Assembly (NCBI GenBank): GCA_964058845.1
Contig: CAXKVR010000363.1
Span: forward strand, 1 to 37,182
DNA length: 37,182 bases
Reading direction: 5' to 3'
Origin: Carex sylvatica
Taxonomy: Eukaryota; Streptophyta; Magnoliopsida; Poales; Cyperaceae
Shown: positions 23,741 to 32,311 of the stretch, in pieces
How the letters are laid out: each line of letters starts with the position of its first letter
Position numbering within the stretch: the stretch's first letter is position 1
The notes under the pieces: generated by a model
Database searches by the model: none
What the model was told of the DNA's origin: nothing
What the model saw: the letters and a program-made list of their open reading frames with translations, nothing else
Translations under genes and position numbers: made by a program

Positions 23741-26452
23741 ATGAAGCACCAACTAATAGACCGGGAATACTCGTTGCGAATCCAGCTCCTCAGGTGGGCT
23801 CGGCATGTCAGCCTCTCCATCTACAAGCGGTTTTTCAGGGTTCTCTGGAGCCGCATCTGTGCATGCTCCTGTGGTGCAAGGTACAGACGGCTTCTGGTTG
23901 AGGTATCAGAAGCCCGAGCTGCTGGAATCTCATCAGCTAATTTGCATGCTGACATCAATGCACTTCCCAGTTGCATGCATACTGACACATCGAGTGACGA
24001 AATGATCTCCTTGAAAGTTAGCCTTCTTGGTGATTGCCATGTTGGGAAGACAAGTTTCATGGTATGTGCAATATTAGCATGTTGGTACCAATTACTGGTA
24101 AAGTACTGGTACAATATTCTTGTTGTTGGGAATAGTTGCATGACAGTTCTATCTAATTTTTCCTTCATTCGTATTTCTTTTTTATAGTTCCCGTTTGATA
24201 TCTGCGTCCCTTGGGTGGTCCTTTTTGCCCCTTTCTAATTTTTGGTTAGCTTAAAAGTAAAAATTCGCATATAAATGCCATTCTGGAGATGGCCAGTACC
24301 AGTGAAACAACTTGCACCAGTATTGATTAATTAATTGCACATGCTTTTACATTACTTTGTGAAATGAAAATTGCAGATAAAGTATGTGGGAGAAGAACAA
24401 GAGAAGAAAGGGATGGAGATGAGTGGGCTGAATTTGATGGATAAGGTTTTAATGGTCAGAGGTGCCACAATTGCTCTCACCATTTGGGATGTAGCAGGTA
24501 TCTATACATCTTTCATTTTCACCACTTCTAATTCAATTATATTGCTTCTAGGACTATATACTTTTATGTTTAATTGACCTTTGAAAATATCACAAATTCT
24601 ATATGCAAGGCAACTCATGTATCCAAATTAAGTACTTTATTCGCCAAATTAAGTACTCTTAAGATTATCCTGACAACTTTGGTTATCTTTTAAAGCAAAT
24701 GTGGAAGAGATTAGGAGTAATTAAGTAAAAAATTTACATAGCTTCTAGCTGTGGTTTAGGTGACGCTTCTTAATTGATATGGGCATATGTCATATTTTGA
24801 CATTTTACAGGAGAAATATGTATAATTTCCTAATCTATAGTATTAATTCAGACCAACTAGAAGGAAAGCAAAACATAAGCTGTGGCTTTTCAAAGCATAA
24901 CTTAAAAAGATATTCCCTACAAAGCAGGGAAATTACTCCCCTCCAAACCTCCAATAAATTATTTTTTTGTAGGGGTGTGCATGGTACTCTTTCCTATTGT
25001 TTTTATTGCACCAATCATGAAATTTTCTGGGATATTCCTTTCTTACTAGTTTATAAGACATAGATGTTAGTTGAAAAACTTTTTGTGGATTTATGAAGGT
25101 GATAAAGATTGCGTTGATCATGTTCCCCTGGCTTGCAAAGATGCGGTGGCTATTCTTTACATGTTTGATCTCACCAGTCGTTGCACCTTGAGCAAGTATG
25201 AAATATATTCAATTCAGTCTGACTTCTCATTATTTTTTATAAATCTTAATCTTTATAGACTATTGGAAATGTTAGCTTCTGAAATTCTGAAAATATGACT
25301 GATTATGATTATTATTGTGCATTTTAATATAAATTTAAAATTATTGTTTGTTTTTGCCTTTCCTTTTTTCTCATTCAGTGTTAAAGACTGGTACATTAGA
25401 GCAAGAAAATGGAACAAGGTATATTACAAATCTTTTATTTTATTTTCTTTTATACACATTTACAAAGTACATAAAGAGCATTATCAACAGACTTTTTTTA
25501 TTTACTCTCAGACAGCTATTCCAATCTTGATTGGGTTGAAATTTGACGATTTTTCCCAGCTTCCTCTTGATATGCAATGGACCATTACAACTGAGGTATT
25601 TCTTATTTTAAGAGTATAGTTTTGATACTCTGTTTATAATTGGCACTATTATACTGAAATTTACCAGAGTTAAAAACAAGATGGTGTTGCTGAAAGTTTC
25701 TGATATGACTATACTGAGATATTTTATAATTTGTGGGGTTGCATTATGTCACAATAGTAGTCCATTAACTTTGCTTAGAGATGGAAATCAAATACATGAA
25801 ATAAACCTAACAATCAAGGGTGCATGTGCACTTTATACAGATGAGCTCACCAGACAAAAGTTTAAAAAGCTTTTAATATAAGGAAGTGTAAATCTAGTTG
25901 TCATCTATAAATACGGGTCTCTTAAAGATCAAGACTGCCACTAGCTAGTTGTACAATTAAGCCCTTCCATTATAAAAATTAATTAGTGGTAAAAGGGTCC
26001 CATGGTGGGCCTATTATCCAATATAATAACATTCCTTTGTACTCCTTTGATGAATTGTACCTCAAGAGAGAGGTGATGTTTGTCAATAGTGGTGCATATA
26101 TGTGTCTAATTCAAATCAAACATATGTAATCAATGATACTTAATTGGACACAATGTGATTCTCAAACACTATTCTCTGCATAAACAATCATGCTTCATAA
26201 CTTTATCATTAGAGAGTAAATGTTATTACTCTTATTTCATGTAGCATTAATTACTCATATTTGGGCTTAATTTGTGTTACCTGACAGGCCAGAACATACG
26301 CAAGAGCGATGAAAGCGGCTTTATTTTTCTCAAGCGCAACACACAATATAAATGTGAACAAGATATTCAAGTTTATCATGGCGAGGTGTTTCAACTTACC
26401 ATCAACCATAAAGAGAAACTTGAACGTTGGAGAGCCTATTATAGACTTCTAA
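23741..26452 (+). CDS. SGP1: Septum-promoting GTPase (Spg1/Tem1-like small GTPase), 6 exons
   Basis: Exons by reading frame and GT..AG sites: 23741-24061, 24377-24497, 25099-25195, 25379-25418, 25512-25595, 26288-26452; 828 nt, 275 aa, no internal stop. The N-terminal 90 residues are Arg-rich and variable. The Ras-like GTPase domain follows: P-loop GDCHVGKT at 97-104, switch II WDVAG at 144-148, ACKDAVAILYMFDLTSRCTL at 159-178, G4 position LKFD at 202-205, and SSAT (G5) at 236-239. The C-terminus GEPIIDF is typical of plant SGPs, with no prenylation Cys box. Known role of the family: upstream GTPase of the MAP4K/NDR (SIN/MEN-like) pathway linked to cytokinesis; plant SGP1 and SGP2 act with MAP4K-epsilon kinases. 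Which paralogue this is cannot be resolved. Odd: Leu replaces the usual Thr in G4, and the exon 3 acceptor (GAAG) has a weak pyrimidine tract. Confidence 0.92.
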
Positions 26453-27116
26453 GCTACTTACTGTTTTCCTTTTTCTTTTTTCTTTTTTTTGCTTTTCATT
26501 TCAATTTCTTTTTTTTGCTCTGGTTTCATAGAGTACTTCTCCTGTAATGCATGCATGGTTGTAAATATTAAGTCTCAGTTTTCATTCCATGCATTCTGAA
26601 TTTCTAATTCTCCTCGATCAGCAGCAGAGAAATTAATATTGCTATCTGGCTGATCCTAATGGAGGTGGAAAAAATATTGTAGATTATGTTAAAGGGAATT
26701 AAAATGATAAAAAAAAGAGTAAATATTATTATTACTATTTGCTTTTTAAAGGTATAACACCAGTTATTATGTTCATGTTAACAATTTTATTCTCATATTT
26801 AATTATGCATGGAAATCTTCGCGAATCATAATTAACAAAAACTCTAATTTCTAGTACGAAGCACGTACGGATTTATTTCACTATGCACTCCCGTCAATCA
26901 CGAGAATATATAAACGATCTCAAAGTAAAATGTTAATTGCATCAATTTCAATTTCTAAAAAGCATGATTCATTCATTCTTCCACAAAATCATAACGGAGA
27001 AACACGCCACCAAAAAAACTAATTCATCGATCATCGATCGGCAACAACACAAACATGACACAAAAAAACAAGAGTCCAAATAACTGCACAAATTAAAGCA
27101 AATAAAATATAAATTA
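26453..27116. other. 3' flank of the SGP gene, no gene seen
   Basis: Starts with a T-rich 3' UTR-like stretch to about 26530, then AT-rich sequence. No poly-A signal can be chosen confidently, and no gene or repeat structure is recognised before the inverted repeat that begins near 27114. Confidence 0.45.
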
Positions 27117-27488
27117 GGCTGTGATGGGGTGCATGTGTTTACCTAGGCCGTTGTTTATTGTTATACCAAAAGATAGTTCATAAAATTTCAATACAGTAAA
27201 CTGTACCTTTTAAATTTTTATTAGACTTTTCGAATAGAATTGCAAGTGCACAATTCTATTGAGCAGTATATTCAGGTATCGATTTAAAAGACGGTTCAAG
27301 TATTAACTAGATTTTACCTAAATTAATTAAAAACTAGAAGTTAGAAAAATTGGTTTGGGTATTTGTATTTCCCAAAACAGTTCAATAGAAGTAATTAAAT
27401 AAAAGAAAGTAAATAAACTTGGTTTTAATCAATTAATAAAAATCGTTTCCAGGTTTATGACTTCATCTCAGTTCTGCCTCGAGGAACC

Positions 27489-27784
27489 CGGTCCGTGTGG
27501 TGTCCCACACGGGCCGCATTCAGTGAATGCGTGCCGAGTACTGTCGTACGCTGTCCGCGTGGCCCCCGAGTGAATGCAGTAGTTACTGTTTCTTTGTGTA
27601 GGGTTCTACTAACCAGACCTAATGTTCCTAAACCTCAACTGTCGTATGTTGGTTCATTAACTTGGTATGGAATTGCAATATGTGCCCTCGTCGGGTTCTT
27701 AACCTCAACTGTCATATGTTGGTATGAATTATCTAGTTACTTGTTTAGTATACTAAAGATAGCCTCTTATCTGTCGATAAGAGG
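27489..27784. repeat. Hairpin cluster with recurring TGTC loops
   Basis: Stem-loops seen: 27489-27516, 12 bp including one G-T pair around CCGTGTGG, loop TGTC; 27515-27531, the palindrome CGCATTCAGTGAATGCG; 27538-27549, GTAC-TGTC-GTAC; about 27548-27560, ACGC-TGTCC-GCGT; and 27763-27784, perfect 9-bp stem CCTCTTATC/GATAAGAGG, loop TGTC. A near-repeat AACCTCAACTGTCRTATGTT occurs near 27631 and 27700. The perfect palindrome TTTAGTATACTAAA lies near 27745-27758. Far more structured than the flanking DNA. Confidence 0.75.
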
Positions 27785-28770
27785 AAATGTTCATCTTTCG
27801 GCTACTACTTGGTTTCACTTTTCGGATCACTAATCCTACCTCATGTACTTAGTTTGGTTGAGAAATTATAAATGCCAAGATACTTTCTAGATGTGGCCAT
27901 ACATCTAGTGATAAACCAATATAAATCAAACAATTTAATCTAAGCAATTAAAATCAAACACAATCAAGTAAACACAAATTTCAACACAAAAATTCAATAA
28001 CTAACATGCAAAACAAAATATTTGATTACATCACAACCCTAGAAACTAAAAAATCTACTCATACATAGTTTTAAAATAAACAAAACAAATAAAGATAAGA
28101 GAGTTCATGAAAAATCTCGAAGAACGAAGAAGAATTATCACAAAACTAGTGTTTTTCTCCTTTCTTCTTCTCCTCCAAGCCCCGTCTTCTCCAAACCCTA
28201 GAAATGTTCCTTAGCTCCATAATGACGCCCCTGTTGCTAAGAATCCCGCTTATAAGTTTTTCTGGCCAACCTTCCTTCAATTGGTCTTATTTTCAAATTC
28301 TGGATCTGTTTCCGAAAATGCTTGACACGGCCTGCGTTCCTATGTCTCTAACTTAGATTATATATCTTCTCGCAAGATTTTTGAAAAATAGTCATACACT
28401 CAAAACGGAGTTACGAGTCAAAAGTTATGACTGTTTTAAGTTCAGGTGCTGAAATTTCAGCATCGTATATAGGTCACGTTAGTGGTCGGGTCAGGGTGTG
28501 ATATGACCCTCATCAGGAGTGACGCGGCCCGTGTGAAGACTTTCAAATTCCACATTCTTCTCTGATTTTGCCTGTTTTATGCAAAATAAGAATAAAAGCG
28601 CAGTAGTACTACATTATATAGATATTCAATGAAATAGACACAATTTGGTAGTTTCAGACACAGGTTTTGGTATAAAATTTGATCGGAACATAGATCAACT
28701 AACGAGATATCATTTATCATTGTTTTTCATAAACAACGGCCAAGGTAAACACACACACCCCCATCACAGC

Positions 28771-28987
28771 GAATGCGTATCCTCTGCATTAACTAAAAAA
28801 AAAATCTTTTGAGTTAATAAATCTCAACCATCTAATTTTAAATGGAGCCAATCTGATCCCTAATTATGATATATGGGCACTTTAATATTAATATTGATAG
28901 TCTACACGAATTTTGAAACAGATCAGATGATCATGATTCATTAACTCAAAAGATTCCCTTTTGAGTTAATGCAGAGGATACGAATTC
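28771..28987. mobile_element. 217-bp Mutator-like MITE, copy 1 (nested)
   Basis: The left end is GAATGCGTATCCTCTGCATT and the right end in reverse complement is GAATTCGTATCCTCTGCATT. Flanks are CATCACAGC (28762-28770) and GATCACAGC (28988-28996), a 9-bp duplication with one changed base. The target is the right terminal repeat of the element at 27117-28997, so this insertion is younger. Same length and ends as the copy at 30208. Confidence 0.85.
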
Positions 28988-29000
28988 GATCACAGCCTAA

Positions 29001-29190
29001 CTTATCATCATCAGGTCCTCTCCAAGTTCTCCTCACTATCAGTGATAACTGATAAGAAGCATATAAAGGCCAAACCATCAATGCTAAAAAAGACCAATTT
29101 ATACTCTGCCATCAAGAAAATCAAGCATCGCGCCAAGAAACTCTTTCTTTGTCCGAGAGGGACATTTCCGTCCATCCACCATGATTCATA
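29001..29190. other. Short intervening sequence with a TATA-like motif
   Basis: Lies between two transposons. It contains ATATAAAGG near 29061-29069 and a 38-codon frame described separately. No other structure. Confidence 0.4.
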
Positions 29191-29197
29191 CCCGTGA
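29081..29197 (+). CDS. Possible 38-codon basic peptide, doubtful
   Basis: ATG at 29081, TGA at 29195-29197. The product is Lys/Arg-rich (SAIKKIKHRAKKLFLCPRG) with a His-rich end (SIHHDSYP). Not recognised. The stop codon lies inside the 8-bp target duplication of the hAT element at 29199, so the frame would also end there in the uninterrupted site. A TATA-like motif is only about 15-20 nt upstream, too close to the ATG for a normal leader. It may be a chance frame or part of a longer lost exon. Confidence 0.2.
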   Translation: MLKKTNLYSAIKKIKHRAKKLFLCPRGTFPSIHHDSYP

Positions 29198-29198
29198 A

Positions 29199-29915
29199 TA
29201 GGGGTTTGCTAACGGGTACGGGCCGGGCGGTCCGGGTATATTTGGGGTCGGGCACGGGTACGGGCATCACGGGTATACGGGTACTACGGGCCGGGTATCG
29301 GGTATTTTTTTCAAAACCCGTGCCCTGCCTGTCTTATACCCGTGCCCGTGGTATCTTTGACGGGCAGGGCGGTCTGGGTACCCGGTCCGTTTTTTTTTTT
29401 TTTTTTTTCTCTGTTTTTTTTACGGTGTTGTACGAATATCATTACGTGTTTATAATTCGACTTTTAAAATCAAAATAGTTCAATATCAAATAGTGGGAGA
29501 GAACGAGAGTGTGAATTTTTTGAGAGGAAGATGTGGTATTTAAAGAAAATATTGGGAGAGAATAAAATTTGAAAAAAAAAAAAAAAAACACCGACGGGAC
29601 GGTGGGTCCGGCCGGTCGGGTTTGATTAGACCGGTCCGGGCCCGATTGAACTGGCGGCAAATTCGAAATTTCAAAAATATTTGAAATTTTTTGAAATTTT
29701 TAACGGGTACGAGTACGATTACGGGTCGGGCGTCGGGTCGGGTCGGGCAGGTACGGGCTTAATTCGGGCCGCATTTGTCCAGGTATTGAACCAAATAACC
29801 GTACTCTACCCGTTTTATACCCGTACCCGTGTACCTGTTTACCCGACCTATACCTGGGTTCGGACACAAACGGATCGGGTACGGGCGGCTTGACCCGGGT
29901 TTTTGCAACCCAGTA
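29199..29915. mobile_element. hAT-type nonautonomous element
   Basis: 717 bp flanked by the perfect 8-bp direct repeat CCCGTGAA (29191-29198 and 29916-29923). The left end TAGGGGTTTGCTAACGGGTA and the right end in reverse complement TACTGGGTTGCAAAAACCCG are imperfect inverted repeats of hAT character. Both subterminal regions are dense in ACGGGTACGGG/CCCGTACCCG motifs, as in Ac-like elements. The centre has a T run (about 29391-29408) and an A run (about 29572-29588) in inverted arrangement around AT-rich sequence. No transposase is encoded. Confidence 0.85.
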
Positions 29916-29923
29916 CCCGTGAA

Positions 29924-30198
29924 GGTTGAGTAGCGTGGCCGTTTTCTTGTAGTTTTAGGCGACAAGCGCGATCCACGTTTTGAGCTAGTGACCCAAGAAG
30001 TAACAAATAATTTCGTTAAATAGTACTCAGCCCGGCCCAACAAGGTCAGGCAGAATCTATATCGGACCTCAAATCATTCCCACCACAGTTCGAGCACCTC
30101 GGACTCGCTGCGCAAACCGGTTAGAAGTTTCTTCTGACACCAAAAATTGCCTCTATAAATTGCCAAATATCCATTCGAAAATTTCGCGGCTTATCCCC
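29924..30198. other. Short single-copy-looking sequence, no gene seen
   Basis: Continues the host DNA interrupted by the hAT element. No open frame or RNA gene is recognised. Confidence 0.4.
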
Positions 30199-30207
30199 AT
30201 AGCACAG

Positions 30208-30424
30208 GAATTCGTATCCTCTGCATTAACTCAAAAGGAATCTTTTTGAGTTAATACATCTGGACCGTCCGATCACTTTTAAAATTTGTGCAAATTAAAT
30301 TCACATTAATATTGAAGATCCCTATATTTTAAACAGAGCCGGATAGATTCTGTTTACAATCAGACGGCTGATATCTAGTAACTCAAAAGATGCTCTTTTA
30401 AGTTAATGCAGACGATGTGGACTC
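30208..30424. mobile_element. 217-bp Mutator-like MITE, copy 2
   Basis: Flanked by the perfect 9-bp direct repeat ATAGCACAG (30199-30207 and 30425-30433). The left end is GAATTCGTATCCTCTGCATT and the right end in reverse complement is GAGTCCACATCGTCTGCATT. Same family and exactly the same length as copy 1 at 28771, about 1.4 kb away, in the same orientation judged by the better-conserved left end. Noncoding. Confidence 0.88.
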
Positions 30425-30433
30425 ATAGCACAG

Positions 30434-31304
30434 CTGTATCCGTTTTCCAAAAATGTTAATATCGCATCAGCAAGATACATATTTTTAAGTAATAATCTGT
30501 TATGGAAAAGGTTGTATTATTCCCATTATACTTGAATAAATGATACGAATATCAATTAATTGTTAGCACTTATGGTTGTTTATAAATCGCAGCTAAATAA
30601 ACTATTTGATAATAAGTATGACGCATCTTATAAAATTTTAGAATATATATATCTATTAATACTCAAATTATATATGTTCTAGACCTTGACATATGTATTA
30701 ATGTATGTACTTTTCATTATTAGATCATTTTGCAGATTTAAAGCCTATTTGAAACCGAATGTTTACCTCCTTCGCAATTTTTCAATAAACTGATTGATCT
30801 AGTAAGTTATCTTTCCAAATTTTATTATTTTTAGAATACTCAAATTATTAGAAGAGTAAGGCTTAGGTGATATGATATAGTGAGTTATCTTTCCTAGTTT
30901 TGTAACGGTTATTAATATCTGATAGTGATGTATATGTAATTATCATCTTTTATTATTAAGTCTTGTATTACGGACTAGTCTAGTTATTTTTAAAACATAT
31001 AATATAATTAACAACAACATAGGCATCAACAACATATATATATATTACACATATACAAGTTCCCCTATATAGGAAATACAAGAATACAAGAGTAGTTACA
31101 AGTGTCTTCATCCTTCCCTCTAGTGTGTAACCTTTGTGCTTCATCAAACTCGTTAAGTACATGAGTGACCGGCCAATATGTTGATCAAATAGGTACATCG
31201 CGGAGCCTTATCCAATGGTCATTTTTCAAATTATCTCCATATATATTCACTAGTCACTACTAGTGGCTGAAATTGGAACAAAATTTAAGTGCATAGATTA
31301 TTAA
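30434..31304. other. No gene seen
   Basis: About 870 bp of AT-rich DNA. A minus-strand 72-codon frame at 30980-31198 has no recognised similarity. A (TA)n stretch lies near 31035-31045. Confidence 0.45.
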
Positions 31305-31790
31305 ATAACAGTGAATATTTTTTCAAAAATTAAAACAAAATACAAATGATTGGCTTTACTACATTTTGGAGATATTAATTGCAGCCTTGGTCTTTTCCTC
31401 CAATATCACGTTGAAGTTCTTCATATCAGCCACTAACAAATAGAAAAAATGACAAGCATTACCATTTTGTTATAATTTAGATGAACATATATGCCTTTTG
31501 TTCAATGCATTCTAGGTGCCACATTCAGATAGGAGATTGATGTAGGTGAACATACAACAAGTAACATTGAATAATTTTCTAAAATTGAAACAAAATACAA
31601 ATGATTGGTTTACTACCTTGTAGATATTGTAGCATTGGTTTTGTAGATATTGTATCATGTTGAAGTTCTCTATATTAGGCACTAACAAATAGAAAAATTA
31701 ACAAGCATTATCATATTCTGTTATAATTTAGATGAACATACTTTTTGTTCAATGCCATTCCAGGTGCCACATTCGGAGATGGGATGTAGG
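31305..31790 (+). repeat. Diverged tandem duplication, about 245-bp unit
   Basis: Unit 1 is about 31305-31553 and unit 2 about 31554-31790. Shared blocks: AAACAAAATACAAATGATTG, CACTAACAAATAGAAAAA, TTATAATTTAGATGAACATA and AGGTGCCACATTC. A third partial copy of the unit start recurs near 32057-32142 (AAACAAAATACAAATGAGAG). Origin unknown. Confidence 0.75.
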
Positions 31791-31796
31791 TTTCAA

Positions 31797-31849
31797 ATAG
31801 TATCAGAGTTCTCCTTGATAGATGAAATATAGAAGAACTCTGATACTAT
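31797..31849. repeat. Perfect 16-bp stem hairpin
   Basis: ATAGTATCAGAGTTCT at 31797-31812 is the exact reverse complement of 31834-31849, with a 21-nt loop. It follows directly on the tandem duplication. Each arm holds TAGTATCAGAG, close to the primer-binding site TGGTATCAGAGC used by many plant LTR retrotransposons, but no LTR was found here. Confidence 0.75.
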
Positions 31850-32311
31850 CAGAAAACCTAAATCACCATCCAAGGGTTGAAGCTGTAAATCAACAAAATA
31901 AATTGGCTCATATCGAAAATCCTAAGTCCTAAACCAAATGCAAAACCCTAACTCCTAAACTCATTTGATTTCTAAACCCTAGATAAACTCTAACAAAAGA
32001 CATTGGCTCATAAAATAACCTAACCTAACTAAAAAAATAATCTTTTGGAGATAAATTAACAAGTAAATATTTTTCAAAAATTGAAACATACAATTAATAA
32101 GTAATAATGAATATTTTTCAAAACTTGAAACAAAATACAAATGAGAGTACTTTCGACTCTGGCACGTAGGCAGAACTACTTCTACTATTTTTTTATAACA
32201 GCCAAGGAGGAAGAAAAGGGGGGAGTCCTAAGGCCTCTGGTATGTTGATTTTGTTTTTGTTCTTTTGCTTCTATGTTATGCTATGGTACCTGCAATGCTG
32301 CAACTGGTAAG
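31850..32311. other. Sequence with CCCTAA-like patches, no gene seen
   Basis: Contains scattered CCTAA and CCCTAG words near 31930-31985 that resemble, but do not form, a telomere array. No coding frame is recognised. Confidence 0.4.

Larger units (their letters stand above)
27117..28997. mobile_element. TIR transposon of unassigned family, interrupted by a MITE
   Basis: The left end reads GGCTGTGATGGGG then TGTTTACCTAGGCCGTTGTT. The right end is its reverse complement (AACAACGGCCAAGGTAAACA then CCCCCATCACAGCC), once the 217-bp MITE and its duplicated target are removed. Inverted identity even continues through the adjoining TTA/TAA. About 1655 bp without the MITE. Only a TA dinucleotide can be proposed as target duplication, so the superfamily is open. 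The interior has GC-rich hairpins (27489-27784), A-rich leader-like sequence, and no coding frame with recognised similarity; a 112-codon frame over the hairpins is probably fortuitous. Confidence 0.75.

Noticed and set aside
24597..25098. Separate small genes between SGP exons 2 and 3
   Set aside because: The 60-95-codon frames here lie in an intron and show no similarity; splice sites on both sides join the GTPase frame correctly.
27495..27833. 112-codon plus-strand frame
   Set aside because: It runs through the GC-rich hairpin cluster inside a transposon, has no recognisable similarity, and its sequence is explained by the stem-loops.
29194..30043. Several 70-94-codon frames on both strands
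   Set aside because: They translate the ACGGGTACGGG-rich ends of the hAT element and carry poly-Phe from T runs.
31920..31990. Interstitial telomere array
   Set aside because: Only scattered CCTAA/CCCTAG words are present; there is no tandem CCCTAAA run.
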